Shown here: one piece after another, positions 10,223 to 18,397 of the stretch | Position numbering within the stretch: the first letter of the stretch is position 1 | How the letters are laid out: the number at the start of each line of letters is the position of its first letter | Source: Pseudomonas corrugata | GTDB lineage: Bacteria > Pseudomonadota > Gammaproteobacteria > Pseudomonadales > Pseudomonadaceae | Length of the DNA: 64,000 nucleotides | Reading direction: 5' to 3' | NCBI RefSeq assembly: GCF_001269905.1 | Contig: NZ_LHVK01000009.1 | Span: 248,001-312,000, forward strand | Notes under the pieces: generated by a model | Databases searched by the model: none | Seen by the model: the letters and a program-made list of their open reading frames with translations, nothing else | What the model was told of the DNA's origin: nothing | Position numbers and translations under genes: made by a program

Positions 10223-11035
10223 TCAGATATGCAGGATGTATTCACGGACCAGTTTGCTGCCGAAGTACGCCAGCATCAGCAGGCAGAAACCGGCCAGGGT
10301 CCAGCGAATGGCTTTATGACCGCGCCAGCCAAGACGGTTGCGGCCCCACAGCAACACGCTGAACACTACCCATGCCAGGCAGGCCAGCAGGGTTTTGTGC
10401 ACCAGATGCTGGGCGAACAGGTTCTCGACGAACAGCCAGCCGGAGATCAGTGACATCGACAGCAGGGCCCATCCGGCCCAGAGGAAGCCGAACAGCAGGC
10501 TTTCCATGGTCTGCAGTGGAGGGAAGTTGCGGATCAGTCCGGACGGGTGCTTGTTCTTGAGTTGGTGGTCTTGCACCAGCAGTAGCAAGGCCTGGAACAC
10601 CGCGATGGTGAACAGGCCATAGGCGAGCACCGACAGCAGGATGTGGGCGAGGATACCCGGTTCTTCGTCGATGACCTGCACCGTGCCCGATGGCGCGAAC
10701 TGCGACAGCAGCACCGTTGCCAGCCCCAGGGGGAAGAGCAGCACCAGCAGGTTTTCCACCGGGATACGCGAGCAGGCCAGCAGCGTCAGGGCGATCACTG
10801 CGACGGCGATCAGGCTGGCGGCGTTGAAAAAGTCCAGGCCCAGGCCGATCGGTGTCATCAGGTGGGTAAAAAGGCTGGCCGCGTGGCCAAGCACCGCCAG
10901 CACGCCGAGCGTGACCAGCAGGCGTTTGTTCGCCTTGGCACCGGTGGCCAGGCGGGTGCCTTGATAGAGGGTCGCAGCGGCATAAAGGCAAGCGGCGGCG
11001 AGGGAGGCAAGCAAGCTGGGTGACAAGGGGAGCAT
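10223..11035 (-). CDS. ypjD: Inner-membrane protein YpjD (cytochrome c assembly-like)
   Basis: A 270-residue hydrophobic protein with about eight predicted membrane segments, related to the CcmC/CcsA haem-handling family. I chose the ATG at 11035 (MLPLSPSLLASLAAACLYAA), where the first membrane helix begins; the open frame runs on to 11152 without hydrophobic or conserved sequence. Its exact function is not established. It is co-transcribed with the downstream CorC-like gene. Confidence 0.85.
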   Translation of the reverse strand: MLPLSPSLLASLAAACLYAAATLYQGTRLATGAKANKRLLVTLGVLAVLGHAASLFTHLMTPIGLGLDFFNAASLIAVAVIALTLLACSRIPVENLLVLLFPLGLATVLLSQFAPSGTVQVIDEEPGILAHILLSVLAYGLFTIAVFQALLLLVQDHQLKNKHPSGLIRNFPPLQTMESLLFGFLWAGWALLSMSLISGWLFVENLFAQHLVHKTLLACLAWVVFSVLLWGRNRLGWRGHKAIRWTLAGFCLLMLAYFGSKLVREYILHI

Positions 11036-11109
11036 AAATCCTGTTAGGCAAGCCCGAAAGACGCTGAGTTTGGCATAGAACCCATCCTGCACGAAAGACC
11101 GCCGCGAGG

Positions 11110-11137
11110 TGTACGCGGCACGCTTCTTCGCTATAAT
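11110..11137 (+). promoter_or_regulatory. Candidate sigma-70 promoter of ffh
   Basis: A perfect -10 hexamer TATAAT at 11132-11137 lies about 95 bases before the ffh ATG. A weak -35 (TGTACG, 11110-11115) precedes it by 16 bases. Confidence 0.5.
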
Positions 11138-11231
11138 CCGCGACCTGCCCACGCCGCAGGCTCGCCGAGCACATTTTTCACGGTCTGGGCCGCCATTATC
11201 CCGGCCTCATACGGGCCTGAAAGGATCGCGC

Positions 11232-12608
11232 ATGTTTGAAAACCTAACCGACCGTCTCTCGCAGACGCTGCGCCATGTCACTGGCAAGGCGAAGCTGACC
11301 GAGGACAACATCAAAGACACCCTGCGCGAAGTGCGCATGGCGTTGCTCGAAGCCGACGTCGCCCTGCCGGTGGTCAAGGACTTCGTCAATTCGGTCAAGG
11401 AACGCGCCGTCGGCACCGAAGTGTCGCGCAGCCTGACGCCGGGCCAGGCGTTCGTGAAGATCGTCCAGGCCGAACTCGAAAGCCTGATGGGCGCCGCCAA
11501 CGAAGACCTGAACCTGAGCGCCGTACCGCCAGCCGTGGTGCTGATGGCCGGTCTGCAGGGCGCGGGCAAGACCACCACTGCCGGCAAGCTGGCGCGCCTG
11601 CTCAAGGAGCGCAAGAAGAAGTCGGTCATGGTGGTGTCCGCGGACGTCTACCGTCCGGCGGCGATCAAACAGCTGGAAACCCTGGCCAACGACATCGGCG
11701 TGACATTCTTCCCGTCCGACCTGAGCCAGAAGCCGGTGGACATCGCCCAGGCGGCCATCAAGGAAGCGAAGCTCAAGTTCATCGACGTGGTCATCGTCGA
11801 CACCGCCGGTCGCCTGCACATCGATGAAGAGATGATGGGTGAGATCAAGGCGCTGCATGCCGCGGTCAATCCGGTGGAAACCCTGTTCGTGGTCGATGCC
11901 ATGACCGGTCAGGACGCGGCCAATACCGCCAAGGCGTTCGGCGATGCGCTGCCGTTGACCGGCGTGATCCTGACCAAGGTCGACGGTGACGCCCGTGGCG
12001 GTGCCGCGCTGTCGGTACGGGCCATCACCGGCAAGCCGATCAAGTTCATCGGTATGGGCGAGAAGAGCGAAGCGCTCGAGCCGTTCCACCCTGAGCGCAT
12101 CGCGTCGCGCATCCTGGGCATGGGTGACGTGCTCAGCCTGATCGAGCAGGCCGAGCAGACCCTCGACAAGGAAAAAGCCGACAAGCTTGCGAAGAAGCTG
12201 AAGAAGGGCAAGGGCTTCGATCTCGAAGACTTCCGCGATCAGTTGCAACAGATGAAAAACATGGGCGGCCTCGGCGGGCTCATGGACAAGCTGCCGAACA
12301 TCGGCGGCGTGAACCTGGCGCAGATGGGTAACGCCCAAGGCGCGGCTGAAAAGCAGTTCAAGCAGATGGAAGCCATCATCAACTCCATGACCCCGGCCGA
12401 ACGTCGTGACCCTGACCTGATCAGTGGTTCGCGCAAGCGCCGCATCGCCATGGGTTCCGGCACTCAGGTGCAGGACATTGGTCGCTTGATCAAGCAGCAC
12501 AAGCAGATGCAGAAGATGATGAAGAAGTTCTCCACCAAGGGTGGGATGGCCAAGATGATGCGCGGCATGGGCGGAATGCTGCCCGGTGGCGGCATGCCCA
12601 AGATGTAA
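11232..12608 (+). CDS. ffh: Signal recognition particle protein Ffh
   Basis: Ffh is the GTPase of the signal recognition particle. It binds 4.5S RNA and signal sequences and delivers nascent membrane proteins to FtsY. The 458-residue product has the N domain (MFENLTDRLSQTL), a G domain with P-loop GLQGAGKTTT near residue 105 and VDTAGR near 190, and a methionine-rich M domain ending GGMLPGGGMPKM. I chose the ATG at 11232, preceded by AAGGA; the open frame back to 11109 includes its promoter. Essential and cytosolic. Confidence 0.97.
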   Translation: MFENLTDRLSQTLRHVTGKAKLTEDNIKDTLREVRMALLEADVALPVVKDFVNSVKERAVGTEVSRSLTPGQAFVKIVQAELESLMGAANEDLNLSAVPPAVVLMAGLQGAGKTTTAGKLARLLKERKKKSVMVVSADVYRPAAIKQLETLANDIGVTFFPSDLSQKPVDIAQAAIKEAKLKFIDVVIVDTAGRLHIDEEMMGEIKALHAAVNPVETLFVVDAMTGQDAANTAKAFGDALPLTGVILTKVDGDARGGAALSVRAITGKPIKFIGMGEKSEALEPFHPERIASRILGMGDVLSLIEQAEQTLDKEKADKLAKKLKKGKGFDLEDFRDQLQQMKNMGGLGGLMDKLPNIGGVNLAQMGNAQGAAEKQFKQMEAIINSMTPAERRDPDLISGSRKRRIAMGSGTQVQDIGRLIKQHKQMQKMMKKFSTKGGMAKMMRGMGGMLPGGGMPKM

Positions 12609-12616
12609 GAATCCAG

Positions 12617-12639
12617 GCACCGGCAATCATGCCGGTGCA
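12617..12639 (+). terminator. Hairpin downstream of ffh
   Basis: GCACCGGCA and TGCCGGTGC form a perfect nine-base stem with a short loop, nine bases after the ffh stop. No U-run follows, so it may be a weak terminator or an mRNA 3' end stabiliser. Confidence 0.45.
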
Positions 12640-12736
12640 GCCCACGGGGACGTGGGATCTCCAGCCAACCCGTCTTCCGCGGGCGCTGATCGTCGCAGAT
12701 CTGAATGGCAGGCCGGCACTCGCCGGAAAAAGTCAT

Positions 12737-12764
12737 TTGCAAAAGTCTGGATATTCCTTAGAAT
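12737..12764 (+). promoter_or_regulatory. Sigma-70 promoter of rpsP-rimM-trmD-rplS
   Basis: TTGCAA (12737-12742), a 16-base spacer and TAGAAT (12759-12764) lie about 70 bases upstream of rpsP. This is a good match for the strong promoter expected for a ribosomal protein operon. Confidence 0.65.
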
Positions 12765-12836
12765 ATGCGGCCTTTCGGGCACCCATGCCCGCTGTGCATT
12801 TAGATTTGCAGCACCGACTACAGGAACGATGTTCAC

Positions 12837-13088
12837 ATGCTAACAATCCGTCTTGCCCTTGGCGGCTCCAAAAAGCGCCCGTTTTACCACCTGACCGTAA
12901 CCGACAGCCGCAACCCGCGTGACGGTTCCCACAAAGAGCAGGTTGGTTTCTTCAACCCTATCGCCCGTGGTCAGGAAGTTCGTCTGTCCGTGAACCAAGA
13001 GCGCGTTGCCTACTGGCTGAGCGTTGGTGCACAACCTTCTGAGCGCGTTGCTCAGTTGTTGAAGGAATCGGCTAAGGCTGCGGCCTGA
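12837..13088 (+). CDS. rpsP: 30S ribosomal protein S16
   Basis: S16 is an early-binding small-subunit protein needed for 16S rRNA folding. The 83-residue product has the family N-terminus [19 protein letters not shown] and the FFNPIA block. First gene of a four-gene operon with rimM, trmD and rplS; only five bases separate it from rimM. The gene is rich in preferred codons, as expected of a highly expressed protein. Confidence 0.98.
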   Translation: MLTIRLALGGSKKRPFYHLTVTDSRNPRDGSHKEQVGFFNPIARGQEVRLSVNQERVAYWLSVGAQPSERVAQLLKESAKAAA

Positions 13089-13093
13089 GCAAT

Positions 13094-13630
13094 ATGAACG
13101 CGACGCCAAAAGATGCTGATGATCTGATCGTTGTCGGCAAAATCTATTCAGTACATGGCGTTCGCGGCGAAGTGAAGGTTTATTCCTTTACTGATCCGAT
13201 CAAGAACCTGTTGGACTACAAAGCCTGGACGCTCAAGCGCGAAGGCAGCGTGAAACAGGTTGAGCTGGTCAGCGGACGCGGGAACGACAAGTTCCTGGTC
13301 GCAAAGCTCAAGGGTCTCGATGATCGTGAAGAAGCGCGTCTTCTGGCCGGTTATGAGATCTGCGTGCCGCGCAACCTGTTCCCTGAACTGACCGACGGCG
13401 AGTACTACTGGTACCAGCTGGTGGGTCTGAAGGTCATCGACCACCTCGGGCAATTGCTCGGGAAAATCGATCACCTGCTCGAGACCGGTTCGAACGATGT
13501 CATGGTGGTAAAGCCTTGCGTCGGCAGCCTGGATGATCGCGAACGCCTGTTGCCCTATACCGGGCAGTGCGTGTTGGCCGTTGACCTGGAGGCAGGCGAG
13601 ATGAAGGTGGAATGGGATGCGGATTTCTGA
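13094..13630 (+). CDS. rimM: 16S rRNA processing protein RimM
   Basis: RimM binds S19 and assists maturation of the 30S head. The 178-residue product has the N-terminal barrel with [19 protein letters not shown] and a C-terminal PRC-barrel domain with [14 protein letters not shown] and the LLPYT...DLEAG end. It is the second gene of the rpsP operon; its stop lies two bases before the trmD GTG. Confidence 0.97.
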   Translation: MNATPKDADDLIVVGKIYSVHGVRGEVKVYSFTDPIKNLLDYKAWTLKREGSVKQVELVSGRGNDKFLVAKLKGLDDREEARLLAGYEICVPRNLFPELTDGEYYWYQLVGLKVIDHLGQLLGKIDHLLETGSNDVMVVKPCVGSLDDRERLLPYTGQCVLAVDLEAGEMKVEWDADF

Positions 13631-13632
13631 AC

Positions 13633-14385
13633 GTGGCCAATTTGCGCGTTGAAGTCATCACATTGTTTCCCGAGATGTTTTCCGCCATCAGCGAGTACGG
13701 CATAACCAGCCGCGCGGTGAAACAGGAGCTGTTGCAGCTGACCTGTTGGAATCCGCGGGACTACACCACGGATCGGCATCACACTGTGGACGATCGCCCG
13801 TTTGGCGGTGGTCCGGGCATGGTGATGAAGATCAAGCCCCTGGAAGATGCACTGGTTCAGGCCAGAGCGGCAGCCGGGGAGGGTGCGAAGGTGATCTACC
13901 TGTCGCCCCAAGGCCGTCAGCTGACTCAGTCGGCGGTACGCGAACTGGCGAATTCGGATGCATTGATCCTGATTGCCGGTCGTTATGAAGGCATTGACGA
14001 GCGTTTTATTGAAGCTCATGTCGATGAAGAGTGGTCGGTTGGCGACTATGTACTGTCTGGCGGCGAGCTGCCGGCGATGGTCCTGATCGATGCGGTTACA
14101 CGACTGCTGCCTGGAGCTTTAGGGCATGCAGATTCCGCTGAGGAAGATTCCTTTACGGATGGTCTGCTGGATTGCCCGCACTACACCCGACCGGAGGTGT
14201 ATGCGGATCAGCGTGTTCCCGACGTGTTGCTAAGTGGCAACCACGCGCACATCCGGCGTTGGCGTTTACAGCAGTCCCTTGGTCGGACCTGGGAACGACG
14301 CGCCGATCTTCTGGAAAGCCGCTCGCTTTCTGGAGAAGAGAAGAAGCTGCTCGAGGAATACATCCGCGAGCGGGACGATAGTTAA
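13633..14385 (+). CDS. trmD: tRNA (guanine-37-N1)-methyltransferase TrmD
   Basis: TrmD methylates G37 next to the anticodon and so prevents frameshifting. The 250-residue product has the SPOUT trefoil-knot sequences [23 protein letters not shown] and [15 protein letters not shown] chose the GTG at 13633 ([16 protein letters not shown]), which matches the family N-terminus; an upstream ATG at 13612 lies within rimM. It is closely spaced with rimM and may be translationally coupled. Confidence 0.97.
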   Translation: MANLRVEVITLFPEMFSAISEYGITSRAVKQELLQLTCWNPRDYTTDRHHTVDDRPFGGGPGMVMKIKPLEDALVQARAAAGEGAKVIYLSPQGRQLTQSAVRELANSDALILIAGRYEGIDERFIEAHVDEEWSVGDYVLSGGELPAMVLIDAVTRLLPGALGHADSAEEDSFTDGLLDCPHYTRPEVYADQRVPDVLLSGNHAHIRRWRLQQSLGRTWERRADLLESRSLSGEEKKLLEEYIRERDDS

Positions 14386-14429
14386 CAACGTATCGATGGT
14401 AAGTCCGAGACTTGCCTTAGGAGCACAGC

Positions 14430-14780
14430 ATGACTAACAAAATCATCCTTGCACTCGAAGCAGAGCAGATGACCAAAGAAATCCCTACCTTTGCCCCGGG
14501 CGACACCATTGTCGTTCAGGTGAAAGTGAAGGAAGGTGACCGTTCCCGTCTGCAAGCGTTCGAAGGCGTCGTTATCGCCAAGCGTAACCGTGGCGTGAAC
14601 AGTGCTTTCACCGTTCGTAAAATCTCCAACGGTGTTGGCGTAGAGCGTACTTTCCAGACCTACAGCCCGCAAATCGACAGCATGGCTGTGAAGCGTCGCG
14701 GTGACGTACGTAAAGCCAAGCTGTACTACCTGCGTGACCTGTCCGGTAAAGCAGCTCGCATCAAGGAAAAACTGGCCTGA
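14430..14780 (+). CDS. rplS: 50S ribosomal protein L19
   Basis: L19 lies at the 30S-50S interface. The 116-residue product contains the conserved [32 protein letters not shown] and [14 protein letters not shown] blocks. It is preceded by TTAGGAG at an ideal distance. Last gene of the rpsP operon, followed by a strong terminator. Confidence 0.98.
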
Positions 14781-14796
14781 GTCCAGCTTCCGATGC

Positions 14797-14826
14797 AAAA
14801 AAAGCAGCCTGAGGGCTGCTTTTTTG
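14797..14826 (+). terminator. Rho-independent terminator of the rpsP operon
   Basis: AAAAAAAGCAGCC, a three-base loop and GGGCTGCTTTTTT form a stable stem with a T-run, 17 bases after rplS. Confidence 0.92.
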
Positions 14827-14911
14827 TTGCCTGCGATTTGCTCTTTGAGCACCCTGCATACTTTCTCTATCGCACGGATGCAGCGTTCATACGCATCCAC
14901 CAAGAGTGTTT

Positions 14912-15808
14912 ATGCCAGCCATCGATCATCCGCTGATAGACCAGTTTCTCGACGCCCTGTGGCTGGAGAAAGGGCTTTCCGACAATACCCGTGACGCCTA
15001 CCGCAGCGACCTGGCACTGTTCAACGGCTGGTTGCAGGAGAAAAACCTGGAACTGGCCAATGCCGGACGTGAGCTGATCCTCGATCACTTGGCGTGGCGC
15101 CTGGAACAGAACTACAAGCCGCGCTCGACCGCGCGATTTCTCTCCGGCGTGCGTGGGTTCTATCGTTACTTGCTGCGGGAAAAACTGATCGCGGTGGATC
15201 CGACCTTGCGGGTGGAGATGCCACAGTTGGGGCGCCCGCTGCCCAAATCCCTGTCCGAAGCCGATGTGGAGGCGCTATTGGCGGCACCGGACCTCAGCGA
15301 AGCCATCGGCCAGCGCGATCGGGCCATGCTGGAGGTCCTGTACGCCTGCGGCCTGCGCGTCACCGAGTTGATCAGCCTGACACTGGAGCAGGTGAACCTG
15401 CGCCAGGGTGTCTTGCGGGTGATGGGCAAGGGCAGCAAGGAGCGTCTGGTGCCAATGGGCGAGGAAGCCATCGTCTGGGTCGAGCGCTACCTGCGGGACG
15501 GTCGCCATGAACTGCTGGGAGGGCGCCCCAGCGACGTATTGTTCCCGAGTCGTAACGGCGATCAGATGACCCGCCAGACGTTCTGGCACCGTATCAAGCA
15601 TCAGGCCAAGGTCGCCGGGATCGGCAAATCCCTCTCGCCCCACACCTTGCGTCATGCCTTCGCCACGCACCTGCTCAACCATGGAGCCGACCTGCGGGTG
15701 GTGCAGATGCTGTTGGGCCACAGCGACCTGTCCACCACCCAGATCTACACCCATGTCGCCCGGGCGCGCTTGCAGGATCTGCATGCCAAGCATCATCCAC
15801 GCGGCTGA
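14912..15808 (+). CDS. xerD: Site-specific tyrosine recombinase XerD
   Basis: With XerC, XerD resolves chromosome dimers at dif under FtsK control. The 298-residue length equals the standard XerD. It has the N-terminal SAM-like domain and a catalytic domain with Arg in GLRVTEL, Lys in GKGSKER, HTLRHAFATHLL and the nucleophilic Tyr in TTQIYTHV. I chose the ATG at 14912 over a GTG six bases upstream. It is a core gene next to dsbC, not a mobile-element integrase. Confidence 0.95.
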   Translation: MPAIDHPLIDQFLDALWLEKGLSDNTRDAYRSDLALFNGWLQEKNLELANAGRELILDHLAWRLEQNYKPRSTARFLSGVRGFYRYLLREKLIAVDPTLRVEMPQLGRPLPKSLSEADVEALLAAPDLSEAIGQRDRAMLEVLYACGLRVTELISLTLEQVNLRQGVLRVMGKGSKERLVPMGEEAIVWVERYLRDGRHELLGGRPSDVLFPSRNGDQMTRQTFWHRIKHQAKVAGIGKSLSPHTLRHAFATHLLNHGADLRVVQMLLGHSDLSTTQIYTHVARARLQDLHAKHHPRG

Positions 15809-16124
15809 GGGAGAGATGCACCGCCCCACAGCGCTATGGGGTCTCCATCGCTTCGATGGTCCGCCGAGATCCGCTGTGGGAGCAAGGCTTGCCCGCGATG
15901 GCCGCGCCGCGATGCATCGGATGAGCAGCGTTATCGTTCATCGCGGGCAAGCCTTGCTCCCACAAGCCCGCTCCCACAAAAAATGCACCGCCAATGTCTT
16001 GCGTCAGCGGCATTCGGCCCCGCCAGCCTTATGTGGTAGGCTTGACCGGTTTGCACAGTGGGCGGCCGGAACCGGATCTGCGGGTTGGCGTTTCTCGTCC
16101 CATTTGTTTGCCTCAGGAGTTCCC
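15809..16124. other. xerD-dsbC intergenic region
   Basis: Most of the 316 bases are a REPIN (listed separately) and a further REP fragment CCGCTCCCACA near 15968. I see no gene. Confidence 0.7.
15875..15964. repeat. REPIN (GTGGGAGCAAGGCTTGCCCGCGA subfamily)
   Basis: Perfect inverted arms TGTGGGAGCAAGGCTTGCCCGCGATG and CATCGCGGGCAAGCCTTGCTCCCACA enclose about 40 bases between xerD and dsbC. Confidence 0.9.
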
Positions 16125-16856
16125 ATGCGTTTGATCCAGATGTTCACCGCCGCTGCCATTGCGTTGGCCAGCACCTTTGCCATTGCCGACGACGCGGCGG
16201 ACAAGGCTATTCGCAAGAGCCTGGAAAACCTTCAGCTCGAAGTACCGATCGAAGCCATTTCTGCCAGCCCGATGGCCGGCCTGTATGAAGTCAAGCTCAA
16301 AGGCAGCCGCGTGCTCTACGCCAGCGCCGACGGTCAGTACATCGTCCAGGGCAACCTGTTCGAGCTCAAGGACGGTAAGCCGGTCAACCTCACCGAGCTG
16401 ACCGAGCGCCAGGGCGTTTCCAAGCTGATCAACGGTATTCCGGTTGCCGAAACCGTGGTCTACCCGGCTGTGGGTGAAACCAAATCCCATATCACGGTGT
16501 TCACCGACACTACGTGCCCGTACTGCCACAAGCTGCACGCCGAAGTGCCGGAGCTGAACAAGCGAGGCATCGAAGTGCGCTACGTCGCGTTTCCACGCCA
16601 GGGCCTGGGCTCGCCGGGCGACGAGCAGTTGCAGGCCGTGTGGTGCTCCAAGGACAAGAAAGCAGCCATGGACAAGATGGTCGATGGCAAGGAGATCAAG
16701 GCCGCCAAGTGCGAGAACCCGGTCTCCAAGCAGTTTGCCCTGGGGCAGTCAATAGGCGTGAACGGTACGCCGGCAATTGTTTTGGCAGATGGTCAGGTAA
16801 TTCCGGGCTACCAGCCGGCGCCGCAAGTCGCCAAACTGGCCCTCGGCGCGAAATAA
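16125..16856 (+). CDS. dsbC: Thiol:disulfide interchange protein DsbC
   Basis: DsbC is a periplasmic V-shaped dimer that isomerises wrong disulfides and is kept reduced by DsbD. The 243-residue product has a signal peptide (residues 1-21, ending FAIA), an N-terminal dimerisation domain and a thioredoxin domain with active site CPYC in FTDTTCPYCHKLH. It also has the cis-proline loop GVNGTPAIVL. A second Cys pair (WCSKDKK and AKCENP) matches the structural disulfide of the family. I chose the ATG at 16125, which has CAGGAG upstream. It sits between xerD and hom. Confidence 0.95.
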   Translation: MRLIQMFTAAAIALASTFAIADDAADKAIRKSLENLQLEVPIEAISASPMAGLYEVKLKGSRVLYASADGQYIVQGNLFELKDGKPVNLTELTERQGVSKLINGIPVAETVVYPAVGETKSHITVFTDTTCPYCHKLHAEVPELNKRGIEVRYVAFPRQGLGSPGDEQLQAVWCSKDKKAAMDKMVDGKEIKAAKCENPVSKQFALGQSIGVNGTPAIVLADGQVIPGYQPAPQVAKLALGAK

Positions 16857-16858
16857 TC

Positions 16859-16915
16859 ATGGGCAATATGCTGATGAAGAGCATGGCTCGGCGAAAACCT
16901 TCGCCGGGCCGTTAA
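16859..16915 (+). CDS. Possible Met-rich leader mini-ORF before hom
   Basis: An 18-codon frame, MGNMLMKSMARRKPSPGR, starts two bases after the dsbC stop and ends before two tandem hairpins. Met occurs at positions 1, 4, 6 and 9. Its second half forms a third hairpin. I see no good ribosome binding site, so translation is doubtful. Confidence 0.25.
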   Translation: MGNMLMKSMARRKPSPGR

Positions 16916-16971
16916 ACGCAGAGCCGCGTTGCTGCGCGGCTGTATTTCACGGCCGACCTTGCGTCGGCCGT
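16885..16971 (+). promoter_or_regulatory. Three tandem hairpins in the hom leader
   Basis: Hairpin 1 is 16885-16910 (11-base stem with one G-U pair). Hairpin 2 is 16922-16941 (AGCCGCG with CGCGGCT). Hairpin 3 is 16949-16971 (ACGGCCGAC with GTCGGCCGT, then TTTC). They fill the dsbC-hom gap and end 17 bases before the hom GTG. They could terminate dsbC or regulate hom. Confidence 0.55.
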
Positions 16972-16988
16972 TTCATGGGGAGTCAAGA

Positions 16989-18293
16989 GTGAATCCGGTC
17001 AAAGTAGGCATCTGTGGGTTAGGTACCGTCGGTGGCGGCACCTTCAACGTACTTCAGCGTAACGCCGAGGAGATTGCCCGCCGTGCCGGGCGTGGAATCG
17101 AAGTGGCACAAATTGCCATGCGTACGCCAAAGCCTCAGTTCCAGACGACCGGTATTTCGATTACCAACGATGTATTCGCCGTGGCGGCCAACCCTGAGGT
17201 CGATATCGTCATCGAGCTGATGGGCGGCTATACCGTGGCCCGTGAGCTGGTGCTCAAGGCCATCGAGAACGGCAAGCACGTGGTCACCGCCAACAAGGCG
17301 CTGATCGCCGTGCACGGTAACGAAATTTTCGCCAAGGCCCGTGAAAAGGGCGTGATCGTGGCGTTCGAAGCCGCCGTGGCTGGTGGTATCCCGGTGATCA
17401 AGGCCATCCGTGAAGGCCTGTCGGCCAACCGCATCAATTGGGTCGCCGGTATCATCAACGGCACTGGTAACTTCATCCTCACCGAAATGCGCGAGAAGGG
17501 CCGGACCTTCGAGGACGTGCTCTGCGAAGCCCAGGCCCTGGGTTACGCCGAGGCCGATCCGACGTTTGACGTGGAAGGCATCGATGCGGCGCACAAGCTG
17601 ACGATCCTGGCGTCCATCGCCTTTGGTATCCCGCTGCAGTTCGACAAGGCCTACACCGAAGGCATCACCAAGCTGACCACTGCTGATGTGAACTACGCCG
17701 AAGCCCTGGGCTACCGCATCAAACACCTGGGGGTTGCCCGCAGCACCGCCAGCGGCATCGAGCTGCGCGTGCATCCGACCCTGATCCCGGCCGACCGCCT
17801 GATAGCCAACGTCAACGGTGTGATGAACGCCGTCATGGTCAACGGTGACGCCTCTGGATCGACCCTGTTCTACGGCGCCGGCGCTGGCATGGAACCGACC
17901 GCTTCATCGGTCGTGGCCGACCTGGTGGACGTGGTGCGTGCCATGACGTCGGATCCGGAGAACCGTGTGCCGCACCTGGCGTTTCAGCCGGACTCGCTGT
18001 CGGCGCATCCGATTCTTCCGATCGAAGCGTGCGAAAGTGCTTACTACTTGCGCATCCAGGCCAAGGACCATCCGGGCGTACTGGCCCAGGTGGCGAGCAT
18101 CCTGTCGGAGCGCGGCATCAACATCGAGTCGATCATGCAGAAGGAAGTCGAGGAACACGACGGCCTGGTGCCGATGATTCTGCTGACCCACCGCGTGGTC
18201 GAGCAGCGTATCAACGACGCGATTGCAGCGCTGGAAGCGCTCCAGGACGTGGTAGGCCCTGTGGTCCGTATCCGCGTTGAACATCTGAATTAA
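16989..18293 (+). CDS. hom: Homoserine dehydrogenase
   Basis: This enzyme reduces aspartate semialdehyde to homoserine with NAD(P)H, the branch point to threonine and methionine. The 434-residue product has the Rossmann motif VGICGLGTVGGGT, the catalytic region with AFEAAVAGGIPVIKAIREGL and GIINGTGNFILTEM, and a C-terminal ACT domain (about 355-430, DHPGVLAQVASILSERGINI). The ACT domain gives threonine feedback inhibition in relatives. I chose the GTG at 16989 with GGGGAG upstream. thrC follows about 100 bases later; thrB is not adjacent. Confidence 0.96.
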   Translation: MNPVKVGICGLGTVGGGTFNVLQRNAEEIARRAGRGIEVAQIAMRTPKPQFQTTGISITNDVFAVAANPEVDIVIELMGGYTVARELVLKAIENGKHVVTANKALIAVHGNEIFAKAREKGVIVAFEAAVAGGIPVIKAIREGLSANRINWVAGIINGTGNFILTEMREKGRTFEDVLCEAQALGYAEADPTFDVEGIDAAHKLTILASIAFGIPLQFDKAYTEGITKLTTADVNYAEALGYRIKHLGVARSTASGIELRVHPTLIPADRLIANVNGVMNAVMVNGDASGSTLFYGAGAGMEPTASSVVADLVDVVRAMTSDPENRVPHLAFQPDSLSAHPILPIEACESAYYLRIQAKDHPGVLAQVASILSERGINIESIMQKEVEEHDGLVPMILLTHRVVEQRINDAIAALEALQDVVGPVVRIRVEHLN

Positions 18294-18298
18294 TTCAG

Positions 18299-18366
18299 CT
18301 GCAAGCGGCAAGTCACAAGCTACAGGTTGAAAGCGGATCGGCTTCTACTTGTAGCTTGCAGCTTGA
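18299..18366. repeat. REP-like repeat (AAGCTGCAAG/CTTGTAGCTTGCAGCTTG family)
   Basis: CTGCAAGCGGCAAGTCACAAGCTACA pairs imperfectly with TACTTGTAGCTTGCAGCTTG around a central loop. It lies between hom and thrC inside the presumed operon. A related element occurs at 35605. Confidence 0.7.
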
Positions 18367-18397
18367 CGCTCGAAGCTCAAACCAAAGGTTTGCCCCC

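Noticed and set aside
11244..12626. 460-codon minus-strand frame across ffh
   Set aside because: Antisense shadow of ffh with no recognisable domain.
14912..15808. XerD considered as an integrase of a mobile element
   Set aside because: Length, motifs and position before dsbC match the housekeeping XerD; no attachment sites or cargo are present.
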